Source: Paralvinella palmiformis
Taxonomy: Eukaryota > Annelida > Polychaeta > Terebellida > Alvinellidae
Length of the DNA stretch: 64,000 bases
NCBI GenBank assembly: GCA_025642065.1
Contig: JAODUP010000046.1
Location: 189,001-253,000, forward strand
Direction of reading: 5' to 3'
The notes under the pieces were generated by a model. It saw nothing but the letters and a program-made list of their open reading frames with translations. It was not told where the DNA came from and made no database searches. The position numbers and the translations under genes were made by a program. Shown piece after piece: positions 1 to 12,611 of this stretch. Position 1 is the first letter of the stretch. Each line of letters begins with the position of its first letter.

Positions 1-954
1 ATTGGTGGCAAAATGAGGAACCCGGCAAAACAGGACACACATCCATATATGGATTTATATTTGATATTTTCCCTAATGGCTGGTCCCAGTTCACTACCTA
101 TTATTACCTATTCAAGGAAACAATGAGACTACAAATAACAAATGACCCACAAAGAAGACAGCAAACAGAAAAAAATGCAACAATGAGAAAAGATATAACA
201 GTGACACGTGGCACATTTCGGAAGTTTTGCCATTGTTCAACGTTTGGAAAAGGAATGCCATGGTATGACAGCAGCGAATGGAATACCGGGCACAAAAGGT
301 CATGGTCACAATATGTTTTCTAGGACAGGTACGCGGCGTGTTTATGTACATAAACACGGACACATTAATAATGAAATAAATCAGACAAAAACAGCAAGTC
401 AGGTACATTTCCAAGCCACAAAAAGAACATTTGCAGAACAGAAGAGTGAGGTACACGTTCACGATAGTTAATTCTATACGGTACTAACATAAAACTTCTA
501 GGCTGCTATAAGGCAGATTAGAAGTGCCTCATATGATACTTTTAAAGTTAAAAACAGTTACTAGAAATCACACCAATTCAAATAAAATGTTTAAGTATTA
601 CTATTATATAGGCACCTTATATATCAGGGTTTTGCTTTTAACTGTATTAATTATTACTACATATCATTGTTGTATTGACTTTTGAATACTATATATTTTT
701 TTAAATATAGAGACAGTTAACACATTTATACAGAATGTTTGATGCCACTTCACGTTGAAGTAAGGGGCTAGAGATTTATTACAAACCGGTGCCACCACGG
801 AGCCCCGGCGTGTCTGGTTGGACCAGCAATTATTATGGGCAATTAGGCGCCTAGGGAAAAGGTACTTGGAAAAACATATTCAGCTGGAAGTTGATTAATT
901 CGCCATACTCTAAAGGTCTAGACCGTTAGGGGAGCCGAGTATTAGTATATAAAG
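1..954. other. non-coding stretch, no gene seen
   Basis: No exon with convincing splice sites or protein-like composition on either strand. The short open frames at 104-471 overlap on both strands and look random. The piece from about 780 to 870 is GC-richer and repeat-like but could not be assigned to a family. Confidence 0.5.
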
Positions 955-1105
955 GCGTGGCCTTCGTGGGTGGCTGCCCATGTTAAATGGCGCTGCCGTC
1001 TCCACTGAATTATTAAAAATAAAGGGGGACGTTAAAACCCCCTGAGGACGCAAAACACTCTGGCAGGGACCACCCTTAGAGTATTTCGGCTCCATCGTTA
1101 AATGC
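955..1105 (+). mobile_element. SINE body fragment (family C)
   Basis: Closely matches 2060-2200: both carry the blocks gtgggtggctg, ttaaatggc, gaattattaaaaataaaggg, gaggacg and ggtatttcggctccatc (or one-base variants) in the same order. The tRNA-like head seen in the second copy is missing here, so this is probably a 5'-truncated SINE. Confidence 0.6.
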
Positions 1106-1309
1106 GAATCCGACAAAGAAGTGGAACACATGTAAACATACGAGTGTTGTTCCACATGTGCGACTGCGTATGCCATTTGCGACAAAACGGATTGCTCGCT
1201 CCATGTAGCGATTGGTGCGAATGGGAATCGGACGATCGCTAAATTCTGGATTCAAAGTATAAAAGTCACTTGAATACATTTACACAATAAATTGAGGAAA
1301 TAAAACAAT

Positions 1310-1500
1310 GATGATGATGATGATTGATGTTTTACGGCCACTTTTGTGCACAAGGTAGGCTAAATGGGCCGAGTGACTTCCAAAGGTGATGAGACGAAGT
1401 GAAAGACAAAACAACCTTCAAATAAGCCCACGCCTGGATTCGAACACGGGTGGTAGTGATCTGTGGTCCAGCACGCTACCGCTAGACCACTGAGGCGCCC
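1310..1500 (-). mobile_element. tRNA-derived SINE (family A)
   Basis: Read on the minus strand it starts gggcgcctcagtggtctagc, with an A-box-like TGGTCTAGCGG and a B-box-like GTTCGAATCC. It continues through a body shared with 4167, 8825, 47778 and 58091, and ends in a short (ATC)n tail. An imperfect 13-bp flanking duplication (aggaaataaaaca / aggaaataagcca) brackets it. Expected to be copied by LINE machinery; no protein is encoded. Confidence 0.8.
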
Positions 1501-1947
1501 CTTAGGAAATAAGCCAAAAAATATATAGATAATATACATCCCCCCCCAAAGAGATTTGTTTAAATAAGAAGGAGAAAATAAAGTAGATCTAGGCTTCTAG
1601 AAGAATCACGAAATAAAGAATGTTGTTTGAAATAAAGAAGACACACACTCCACTAATGTTTCGTTTTTCACACATGCATCAGACTCAGAGCTTGGTTATT
1701 GTTGCGTTCACCAATTCAGTTTATGACCATATAAAATCAGTGAAAAATGAAATCCCCACCAGAGAACAGATATTACCTAAACAGATCTGCTCAATTAACG
1801 GTTTGGTCCATTTAGAAAGATTCCATCCTATAAAAGGCACTTATTAAACAAAAGAAAGAAATGCGACATTCTAGTAAATATAGACGCTTCTTGGAGTCTG
1901 ATTTGCGCTTCATATTAAAAATATAAAATGATAAGCTAAAATCACGT

Positions 1948-2205
1948 GGGCTCCGGTGGCCAAGCGGTTAAGCATCGGGGCACCTGTGACGAGGGTCATC
2001 GGTTCGATCCCAGCAAGAGGTCGAAACTTTTCCAGAGATTAATTTATCGCCTCACAACATCGTGGGTGGCTGACCACGTTAAATGGCACTGCCGTCTTTA
2101 TTGAATTATTAAAAATAAAGGGGGATGTTAAAGACCCCATGAGGACGTAAAACACTGGCAGTTACCACCCTTAGGGTATTTCGGCTCCATCTTTCCGTAC
2201 TGCTC
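1948..2205 (+). mobile_element. tRNA-derived SINE, full copy (family C)
   Basis: The head reads like a type II tRNA, with A box TGGCCAAGCGGTTAAG and B box GGTTCGATCCC. A body of about 150 bp follows that is repeated at 955-1105. The head is part of a repeat, has no clean acceptor stem and has a long non-tRNA tail, so it is called a SINE and not a tRNA gene. Confidence 0.75.
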
Positions 2206-4160
2206 CCCTGTGAGTGGTGGTGGGGGAGGCGGTTTCTCAACCACTCCAACATAAAGGCTGTGCTGAATAAGCGAGTCTGGGGATTCTCCCGGAACAACAA
2301 AACAAAGATCATAAAACAAGCAAACAAACCCCCCTCCATTCTAGCTAAATTACAGGTGCTCTACGTCACAGCAACGTTATCAAATAATCTAGAAAATATT
2401 TGGCCCGGAAAACAGCAAACCGCGCGCGCTCAGTGATAAGCTGAGTTAAGGGCCGTGTTGTTATCTGTAAAACAAATGATGGAAGTGCCAGACAGACAGA
2501 CAAAGCAACTTTCGGGGAGTGGCCCAGTGCAAACAGGCTCACGCTAATGTCTTAATGATGGTATAAACTTAAGATAATTACTTTGCCAAAACATTACCAT
2601 ATGGATAAATATTAGGAGCTATAGTGCAGTCAACGATAATGGGGAAATAAGCTGGCTCTTCGCTTCAAACTCCCATATGTTTTCCATTAAAATAAGCCAC
2701 TCCGCAGAACCAGGCAGTTTTAAATATTGCTGAAGGACGTAGAAATCCACTTTAGTTTACAGCCTAAACGGTCGGACTGTCTTCTCCGACAGAAATATAT
2801 ACAGCTTATAAGCTAATAGTCACCTTTCCTGGTAACTCTGCCACAAGCAGTGTTAGCAAAAAAACCATGAGAGAATATATATATATATAATGGTGGAATG
2901 TGGAGACAAACAAATATATTAATATGTGGAAGAAACAAGGAGACAAATAACTTATTATGTACTATGTACAAAATCTCAACACTTGTGCTGCAGTTTCATT
3001 AGGATTGATAACGTTACCAGTGTGAGTGTTACTAGATTGGACCATTCACTGTCTGTCTGGTGTACTTTCCTTGTCGGAAGACGCTAAACATTTTTTAACA
3101 TCAAACACAACTTATAATATATATTAGTATATTTATTTATTTTTGCTCCCAATTAGCTATTTTTGGTGCATGCGTGCGCATTAACAGACACACACACACA
3201 GAGAGAGACAGACACACACCTTTTCCCTAGAATCAGTTTTTGCAGAACACATGGTCATTTACCGTGATCGCTGCTTTCACTTGAACAAAAATAACACGCA
3301 CATGGAATAAAGTGGCAAACTCTTAGGTCCATCTGCAGTAGATTGGACTACCTTTTCTAGCAGTCAACATCCCTGAAGTCAAGAACGGAAAAACATTCCA
3401 AAGGCAACCATGAAAATAAAAACACTGAAACGCCGTAAGTAATATGACATACCAGAATGTCATTGGTTTTTTACTTTTATTCTGAAACAATCAATTAAAA
3501 ATGTAAGGATGATGAATTGCCAGACTTATGGGATCATTTTTTTGTGATGGTAACACAAACACAGTGTTACAGCCAGCCAAGTTCCTGTTCTCTGTCATAT
3601 GACAGACAGCTGGTCCATTAAGATGATAAATATGCTGAAGTATAAAGGGATTAACTAGACAGCAAGCAGACAATGAACCATCTCATAAGGAGCCAGAAGG
3701 CTACAGCTAATATACTGATATCAGCGTATACAACTCTATACTGGGGAGGAGGAGTTTTTTAGTCATACGGTGATGGTAGGCACTCTACTCCGTCCAGTGA
3801 TCTCTGAAACCAGCCAGCCAGCCATTTGACTCTTTCTGGTGCAACCAGAGAACCTATTAATCTTCCCTGAACAGCCTCTCCCCCCCCCCCAACCAATTTG
3901 CTGATCTTCAAATATTTATTTACATTTCACGACTATAAATAGAAATATAGCTGGCACTGCGCTGGTAAATGGCGGACCGTGGCACAAAGTGTCTGTAAAT
4001 TAAATGGCAGGAATTTGTTCTAGTTCATAAAAACACACCTAAAATAATAATCTTAATGATAGCTGTGTAACAGTCACTGAAATGATACTCTTTTTTACTG
4101 TTCTCCATTGCCACTCTATACATTGAACCACCTGCAAACGTAATTATCCCTGGTTGAGAC
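2206..4160. other. non-coding stretch, no gene seen
   Basis: AT-rich DNA with short simple repeats, such as (AC)n(GA)n near 3190. No frame has supporting splice sites or a recognisable protein. Confidence 0.5.
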
Positions 4161-4166
4161 AGATAG

Positions 4167-4352
4167 GTGATGATGATTGATGTTTTACGGCCACTTTTGT
4201 GCACATTGAAGGCTAAATGGGCCGAGTGACCTCCAACAGTAATGAAGCGAACTCATAGATGAAACACACTCAGATACGGCCACACCGAGATTCGAACTCA
4301 GGTGATAATGATCTGTGGTCCAACGCGCGCGCTACCAGCTAAACCACGGATA
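4167..4352 (-). mobile_element. tRNA-derived SINE (family A), diverged
   Basis: Carries the family A tail (gatgattgatgttttacggc), the middle block ggctaaatgggccgagtgac and the tRNA-like end with the diverged B box gagttcgaatctc on the minus strand. More mutated than the copies at 1310 and 58091. Confidence 0.7.
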
Positions 4353-4855
4353 CAGATAGGAGGCAATTGTTTATTTAATCACTGGATAATGTTTGATTGA
4401 TTGATAAAAGTTCCACACCAGCCTACAGCTGGTTCTGGTTACTCGTCTCTGTGGTATAGTTCTGGGGTCTTACTTCACCAAGGTGTCAAGAGGTAACGCG
4501 CATAAACTAACAAAAGCAGATCTGCAAAACTACATGTAAACGCACAATCAGTTGCTTACTTCTTATTTAGCAACCAGCTGTAAGAGCGTTGATATTAGTT
4601 CAGTATGGAGTAGAGGATGACTATCAATATCATTTTACTGTACGTAAACATCTGTTACCATAGTCAATAGAGATTATATGTGGACATCATACCCACGTAA
4701 TGGCATTGTTAATCCACAGAAAAGATTACGGCACAGTAAAAATATGTTCATTTCATAACGCCTGTTGATGTGAAGGCTGCTATCATATATAAACCAGGAG
4801 GGGGATGTTTGTATTTACTCAGTACTACTGTCTGTTATAATGTGTTTCGTTTCAG

Positions 4856-5006
4856 GACCAAAGTTCACCACATAGCGCACAAACGTGAAAACATTTATTT
4901 CCAGTCTCCTCTGCATATGATGAGCGACGGTTATAAGTGCCTCGGCCACACCTCACACGATGGAGCTGAAATATTTCGCGATCTACATTCCATGGAATGT
5001 GGTTGA
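4856..5006 (+). CDS. possible 3'-terminal exon, unknown protein
   Basis: A good 3' splice site (tgtgtttcgtttcag) is followed by an open frame of about 50 codons starting R-T-K-V-H-H and ending at TGA 5004-5006. AATAAA lies at 5034-5039, 28 bases past the stop. That arrangement is what a last coding exon looks like. The peptide is not recognised, no upstream exon was found, and it could be chance. The first codon depends on the unknown phase of the preceding exon. Confidence 0.25.
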
Positions 5007-5214
5007 TGTCCTCAGAGAGTGTTAACAGTTTGAAATAAATATATCAACAACAGAATTGGTTTACTGAATTATTCATCATTACAATAATGTTAATTACTTC
5101 AGTTATTAGAAATTGACTTTAATAATAATAAATGACAACAAGAACACGGACATGTTCTTCATCAAGATCAACTAAATACAATAAAGATCAGAATCACGAA
5201 TAGCCAGTTTCACT

Positions 5215-5310
5215 CGGCTTAGGTGTATGACCTGGGAGCTGAATGGCAGAGGGGTGACATCCTATGAACACACACACACACTGACCTGGCAGTTTACAAT
5301 ACAGTGCTCC
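5215..5310 (-). mobile_element. SINE fragment (family B)
   Basis: Shares the family B blocks 'cctggcagtttacaatacagtgctc' (split here by position 5290) and 'gaatgg...acatccta' with copies at 21085 and 22965. A (CA)n run interrupts it. Confidence 0.45.
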
Positions 5311-5866
5311 AACTAAGTACTGTGTTATAGAAGTGTAGTTAGATTGGGTGTGGGTGATATTCTTTAATCAGAAAGGACATGGTATTTGTAAAGAGTGGGA
5401 ATTTAACAGGGCGCATACTTTACTGCTACACAGATTTATACATATTTAATTTAGATAGACATAAAAAATAATTGTTGAAATAATGTGAATCTATAAGATG
5501 CTATTATTGATATAATATTAATAATATTATTTTATATATTGAGAGACTTATTCAACTTGAATTGCAAACACATTTTATATATACCAGTAAATACATGGGC
5601 CATACTTTTTTTAAACATGGTACAGTTAATCATAAGCCATTATTTGAGGTACTCAGTAATTGGTGGAACTAATTAGACATTGTCACATTGGTAATAATTG
5701 GTTATTTAACAATCGGTGGCCTAGAAAGGATACTTAATATATCTTCCACGTGGCAGGAGATCAAAACATCTGCTGACAATTTATTAAATGGTTTCTATTT
5801 ATCTATTTTGTACCTTATTAGGTGGAGAACATAATCTCATTGTCTCTCAAAGTACATACACAACAC
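5311..5866. other. non-coding stretch, no gene seen
   Basis: Strongly AT-rich, with palindromic AT runs near 5510-5540 (ttattgatataatattaata). No supported exon. Confidence 0.5.
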
Positions 5867-6203
5867 CTAAATATTTTTTCTGAGTAATTATTGAATATGA
5901 CCCTATTAAGACTGGTTGACCTGGTGACCCTGTTTTTTCTCCAAAAATTGAATGGTAGTAAATCAAAGTGCCTTCAGTGGGTGGAACAATGTAGTAGTAA
6001 GACTGAGCTTTTATGTACACATCAAGCAGATTCCCAAACTTAAGGTTACACCTGTCACTACACGCATCTTTTGGTTTGAAACATTCACCACCAGAATTAT
6101 AAAAACTTGTTGTATCTGTATCTGAGCGACATGTTGTAAGTAACTGACTGTCAGGACCTGACAGGATCACAGCATATGTGGTATTAACTAAATCACACCA
6201 ACT
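5867..6203 (-). CDS. possible internal exon, secreted/ectodomain-like
   Basis: On the minus strand an acceptor (cttagctgtag) precedes an uninterrupted frame of about 112 codons starting S-W-C-D-L-V-N, with a possible donor (TTTAG|GTGTTG) at the low end. Without splicing the frame runs into a stop at about 5847. The peptide is Cys-, Gly- and Tyr-rich (GGECFKPKDACSDRC, then YYYIVPPTEG), a composition typical of disulfide-bonded extracellular domains. The family is not recognised. The phase (0) matches the end of the first exon at 7440-7598, so it could be exon 2 of the same gene. The donor is weak and this remains uncertain. Confidence 0.3.
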
Positions 6204-7439
6204 CTACAGCTAAGAGCAAGACTATGTAACAAATAAATTGGTGTCTTTTGAAAATATTTGTTTATTGGCTTGGACATGATTAAGTTCTAAATCTGTTGAA
6301 TATTCTCCTATATTACAAGAAAAATATACAAACTTTGTTGCACAAATGCCAGTGCCACATACAAACAAGGACGTTGTTGTGTAGCCGAACATCGGGAACC
6401 TGTTCACTGCTGCTAAAGGTCCAAGCAATCAATCAATGCACCAAATGTGTGTTTTTTGGTGCTCGGACATGGAACAGGAAGCAGAGCTGAAAAGATTTCT
6501 TTCAGGTCACTGGTCGGAACCATGTATGCTGGTGGTAAAAAACCAAGGACTGAGCACTATTTTGGGTTGTTTCGGATCGTTGGACGAGGATATAAGGATC
6601 CAAGCACTCTGCGGCAACCATATGTTCTGCAGTAAATCATGCATGAAATTAATAAGAGGCCATGCCCTACAGTGACGGCCTGGGGTACTGATTCCCCTCA
6701 GCACTGTTGGGAGCCGGCACATTAAGTGTTCGGATCTTTAGCGACAGGTTTCTGATGCTCAGCTACGCAACCACTTCGTACAAACAATTACAATGAGTAG
6801 ATAAGCCTTGGAACTGAGAGATAGAGTATAAAGGGAAGCTTGAAGGGTTAGCCATGAAATATAATTCCATGTTGCCTCCTTTTATTTTCCTCCCATAACA
6901 TACAGGAGAACAAAATAATCAGTTTCTCGACTCCTAATATACAGGGATACATAAATTAAACTTACTGATCAAAGCGATTTACTTTGAACAGCTCTAACAT
7001 TATTTAAACATACAGAAATCATGTGAATTTCATGATTAATTAGTAACCCCATCTAATTTTAGCCACCTAGTCCTAGTGTAGATACGTATTTGACAGAAGC
7101 CGAGAATCCTAGTTTTATATGTCACCGAGCATTTTTTTATCCTGTTAATTTCAATGCTCAGTTGTTCTAATCTTATCACAATTTGAATTTAATATACATA
7201 CATTATGTCATTACTTGGCCCATGTTTCGGGGTTCACGTGGTTTTGTCATGTACATGTCTATCTGTCATTTTCAACTGTTAGGCTGACATGGCGTTTATA
7301 AGTGTTATCCCATTTTTCTATAAAAAAATTAACTAATCTACTGTCTTTGTACTGAATGTCTCAATGTCTGATAGTCATATTCAGTAATTAGTCTAGGCTC
7401 GAGTCTCAACTCAAGTGAACGGACGTCAAGTAAACTTAC

Positions 7440-7598
7440 ATGATCATGTTTCGGTCGTTCTTGGAGCCGGTCTTCCTGATTAAGTGAGTAGAAAGTATAT
7501 CCTAAATACATCTGAACTGTAACTAGAATGACTGCCACGAAGAGAAACGTCTGGTAGCGATGAATACACCGCATCGCAGACGAACTCACCCTGGCCAT
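7440..7598 (-). CDS. first coding exon of a type II membrane protein
   Basis: The frame starts at ATG 7598-7596 and gives 53 codons up to a perfect donor, CAT|GTAAGT. The peptide has a short basic N-terminus (R-C-I-H-R-Y) and one hydrophobic segment at about residues 16-36 (FLFVAVILVTVQMYLGY). A polar, charged stem follows (NQEDRLQERPKHDH). This is the layout of Golgi type II enzymes, with the catalytic domain luminal. The basic motif before the membrane span and the 'F-x-x-L-x-x-E-D' just after it weakly resemble protein xylosyltransferase N-termini, but the catalytic part is not confirmed in the window, so no family is assigned. The rest of the gene must lie at lower coordinates. Upstream (7600-7690) is the likely leader or promoter. 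Confidence 0.5.
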
Positions 7599-7699
7599 GT
7601 TGACATACAGCACCTCTCAAACCTGAAACGGAAGTGAGCATCTGTTTAAATCCGCCACGTGAAGAGTGACGGAAAATCAAACTGGGAATTCTCTGATAG

Positions 7700-8824
7700 C
7701 TAACTTTTAAACTTGGAATTCTCGAATGACATCACATAATGAGTTACATATAATCACATAACATTTATCAAAACAAATGACTAGGCCGCCGAGTGTGTAA
7801 ATACACGAAGATATTTGTTTTAAAATTGACATACACATTATTTGCTTCCATATATTATGGATAATAAGGAAGCAAACAGTAAAACAAATATTAATGAAAC
7901 AAAATATGGGAACAAAAATATAATAATTGAATAAAAACATATAGATTTATTAAATCTACTCAATAACGTAATCCAGTGAAGGTTTACCCTTTTAACTTTT
8001 TTGTGGATAACTTGGCTGATGAAATAACGCGGCGACCAAATATGTCATAATGTTTCCAACTAAAAAAGTACGGCTTTTAATTTTTTGGTATATTTGGAAT
8101 TCAGACATGATATACAAGAATGTTATAAACACAAAATAGTGTTTATCTTTTATCAGATAAATATTCTCTCTCTTTACATCCGTGTGTGTTCCCATTAATT
8201 GCAACTATAATATCAGAAAAATAACATTATGCCACAAGCCTGGCTTTATTTAAAGTCCAACAAACAATACATAAAACACTTTATTGAAATATGTTACTCA
8301 ATCGTAAATACAGTATTAAAGATACTATTTGTTGACAAAAGATTTATTATTTGGCACATTAATCTTTTTGTTTAAAAAAGGGAAACATTGAAAAACATAC
8401 AAACTCATACATTGCAACATCATTGCTAACAAGTATAACTCTATTAATACAAAATGTAAAAAATCTTTTCACTCTGTAGGACAAGTCATCAATTTATTTG
8501 GCAATGGCAGCACTGATTCTTGATACTGTATGTGCTTATTATGCATTTAAAGTCTTATGATTGTCATGTATCATGTTGTATGTGTGTTGTTTAACTTCCA
8601 TGCAAAACACACAACAAAATATGGCCATGAAAAACCGAATTACTATACAGTTTCCAATATGCAGTGAGGTTTTGAGCACTTATCTAATAATTTCACAAAT
8701 GCTTCCAAATTTGAAACCATTTAGAAAATAAATGGGTAAACAAAGTATGACGTATATATTGGTGTTCATGTGCATGCTGTGAGAAAGGAACCTTTTTGAC
8801 GATTTGTATTTTGTTTTTGAATGT
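7700..8824. other. non-coding stretch, no gene seen
   Basis: AT-rich. Minus-strand open frames at 7707-8204 are hydrophobic only because of base composition and lack splice support. Confidence 0.5.
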
Positions 8825-8995
8825 AAATGTTGCTGTTTTACAGCCATTTTTGTGCACAATGTAGGCCAAAATGACCTCCAAATGTAATGAGTTGAAGTGA
8901 AAGATGAAACACCATTCTGATATAGAGCTGGTGTTTAAACCCAGGTGGTGTAGATCTGTGTCCATCCACACTACCAGTTAGGCCATGGAGGTGCT
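8825..8995 (-). mobile_element. tRNA-derived SINE (family A), old copy
   Basis: Diverged copy: the tail 'tgttttacagccatttttgtgc', the middle 'tgtaggccaaaatgacctcc' and the tRNA-like end 'gatctgtgtccatccacactaccagttaggccatggaggtgc' are all present in order (each quoted in spans split by mutations relative to 58091). Confidence 0.65.
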
Positions 8996-9865
8996 CACGT
9001 TTTGTTTTTGACAATGGGATGATTTATCAATTCTGATGTTGATGCTATAATTACAGATTATATACTCTACATTTGTGAAAGCTTTTATTTTGAAAAGTGT
9101 GAATTATTAGATACCTGGCCTCAAATGGAAACTGTATTGGATTGAATGACTTGTGGAAAATAAATATTGTCATGGCGTCTAAAATATCACAGTTTTAGTA
9201 ACAAATAGAAAAACATATATATTTATAAAGTCAGCATAAATTGCAGGATTGAAGTGCAGAAATTAAAATGGTGATACACTGAAGTAAATAAATTATGACA
9301 TGCTGTTTTTATTGGCTTAAACTGGTGAAGAATCCTGACAACACAAAAGTGTCAACAATATTGTCAATTGAAATATGTACATTCATGACAAAGAATAAAT
9401 AATTTATAGAGACCATAATATGCTGCCAAGCAGAGATAAATATTATATCACAGAAGAAAATATATGTTACCAACTGGCTTCAGGATATGTGATTAAATGG
9501 TAATTGACTGGTCCTGAGACACTGTCATGAATGGATTATTTTCAGTTTATGCCAATAAAATTACATGCATAAAAAAGCTTTAATTACTTTTTTTCTGTGC
9601 CTGATTATTCACTTGGGAACACAGATAACAACACAGTAAAGGATGCAAAAAATAAACATATAAAGACAAGAACACACAACCACACACACACACGCATGCA
9701 CACACACACACACACAACAATCATATAAATTCAAATCTGCAAATATAATTATGTATAATACTGTCAAAATAATACTTAATTCCTTCACAACAATAAAGTG
9801 ACACTTAAGTCCATCTTCAATTGTTCAATAAAATTAGTGCTGTACATAAACATAACAAAAAACTT

Positions 9866-9868
<3 letters not shown>

Positions 9869-9908
<40 letters not shown>
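9869..9908. repeat. (AT)n microsatellite
   Basis: Uninterrupted AT dinucleotides just past the stop codon of the HEAT gene, so probably in its 3' UTR or flank. A run like this on RNA would fold on itself. Confidence 0.9.
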
Positions 9909-9911
<3 letters not shown>

Positions 9912-9946
9912 ATATTATAAATAACAATTAATAATATGTCATATTT

Positions 9947-12565
9947 TTAGGTTTTCCTATTCTTGCTATTCTTTCCATTACGTGCAGAATTTGTTAAACA
10001 CTCCAAAATCTTTTTTGATTCCCTGAAGAAAAAATAGAACAATTAAAACATTATTTGAAAACCTAGCTGCCTGAACAGTGTCTAATGTGATAATTAATTG
10101 TTGTATTAGCAAATAATGCCAGTTCAAAAATATTACATAAATAGCTTTGCGTCCTCATTGAACAATTACATTTGTTTTTGTTCAACTGATTAGACAAACA
10201 GCATAAATAATTTCCTCTGCTAAATTTACTATTTACTGGAAATTAATAATTAAATGTCATTTCATACCTGGCAAGTGGGCCATCACCTTTCTCTTTGTCT
10301 CTCAACAAACGCAACAGACGTTTGTCTGTGCAATTCAACACCCCAAATGTACGCAAGATCTAAAATCAAAAAGATGTGTTACACAGGTAATATTCTGCAC
10401 TGACCTTGAAATAAAACTATGAATGTCATAACTATAATATGCACGGTTAAGAGATTATGCCAATTTTGAAGAAAAAAAGAAATGTTGCATTCGAGAGAAA
10501 TAATTTCGGTTTACGAGGATAAAATTGAGAAGTCATGTCATGACTATTTGCATATATTGATAAATACAAGTATATATGTATGTATACATGAAATGTGCTG
10601 GCCTTATGTGAGTCAGAACATTTTTAAATTCTGTTTTAGTATATATAGTGCCTTACAGCAGCTCGAGTTGACTAAGGCATTATATACATTACTATTATTA
10701 ATAATAATAATATTATTATTATATGCAACCACATGACCCCAAGGTAGGGAAAGATAACACTTAGAATGGCTAAAAAGATAAATGAAACTTGGTCCAAGAC
10801 ATATTAATACACTTGACCATATTACATTAATGTGTTTATCTTAATACTTTTATTGCTATTCAAAATAACATTACACATCTTATAAATTATTATTGGATAT
10901 ATTATATCAGCTATTTAATGTTACAAGATTGTCTAAATTAATACCAGTATAAGAAAAAACTCTCATCTCAGTAACTAGGTGGGTATTTTGAGAGTAGTGT
11001 TTAGAGCATTATTAAACTTGGTACTTGGGGTATTATTATATTACATATTATTTGTACAACGCCTTTGAATGGCTCCTGCTAGTAAGGGTGCTTTATTAAA
11101 TATATTTTATTATTATTATTATTATTTGAGCATTGTCCCCACAAAACTAGAAGTACTAGTAGTAGGTTATTGACATACTATGTACATATATCATAGACAG
11201 GTGAGGAAATTTCATATATTATACGATAACACAGTATATCAGAAAGTATAAATGTTCATGGTATAGTTGGATAATCCAACTTTAACCATGGACACTTTTA
11301 CTTTCTGCCGGCAGAAATTATAATTCTGTAAATGGGGGCTATTGAAGATGGTGCAGCCACTGGTTCAGCAACTGAAGTTCTAAATTTATAGTAAGATTGT
11401 GGGATTCTTCTTAAGGATTGCCAGTTGAGAATTTATAAAGGTTTCAAGAAAAAAGAAATTGGTAGAAACAACTGATTTGAAAAAAAACCAATCAAGTTTA
11501 TTTAGTTGATATTCATATGTAGCATAAGCCATAACATCAAAACCGAGTTTATACTGCTGCATTCATTTATCGATTCAACTGCCAACACATAAGCATTGCT
11601 TAGCAAAGAAATGAAGGAAGCCAGTGTAATCAGTCAATCACTAATCATTTGTGATTAAGTGCACTACAATGTTGACTTCAATAGTCCAATCTGTATATCC
11701 TCGGAGCATCCTGTAACAGAAAACCAACTTTGCTGCCTGGGCCACACTAAGTTGGTTTCGGAGTTTGTAGTGCACAACTCCAAAGGTTGAAAATACTCTC
11801 TCATTTGAAAGAGAAGAACTTCAAAGATCAATCCTTTGATGTAGGCTATGAAGTATATGCTAACCAAGCAGAATAACCAATGAAAAAAGTAATTAATTGT
11901 CAATTGTTCTCCATATTCTGGAGACTTACCAACAATCTGACGTAGTCACTGCTGTCCAATTCCATCATCTCCAGCAGTGACCTGATGATTCTTTCAGCTT
12001 TCATGCCCAAGGTACCCTGAAGGATGAACATGATGATGCAGGATTTTAGTTTGATGACACTGATGAATAAGTGCAACAGAGGGGAAAAGTATGGATTTTT
12101 AATGATGGACATAAACAAAGTTTATATTATTTCATTTATGAACAAAGTTTAATCAGCACACAATAACAAGAAAATATGTTGCAGAAAAGTGTGTGACATT
12201 CTTCCTTATATTGCTAAATTTATTTTAGAAACAAAAGATTTAATTAGCTGTTATATGTTCAGATTGTTTGAAGCAAGATAAAAGCTGAAGCTGTTTGTGT
12301 ACAAAACTAAAATGAAATTAATCATAAATAAAACATTCTGTTGAACTTACGATGGAGATGACTGCTTGAGCACGAATATTCTCATCTGAGTCACTGAGAC
12401 ATCTTAATTTTTGTAAATATAAATAATAAGATATGTATTAAAAACTAAGAAACACAAACAAACAAACAATGGGAGGGGTTATGGTTGTATTCCACTTTAA
12501 TATCAAGAAAAATAAATGGTGTGGATGTGTATTTATGTAATTTTGATATATAATGTGTGAGTATG

Positions 12566-12611
<46 letters not shown>

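Noticed and set aside
1948..2020. tRNA-Leu/Ser-like sequence with good A and B boxes
   Set aside because: It has no proper acceptor stem, continues into a body repeated elsewhere in the window, and is therefore the head of a SINE.
6296..6722. Overlapping open frames on both strands with several cysteines
   Set aside because: Several equally long frames overlap, there are no splice signals and no recognisable domain.
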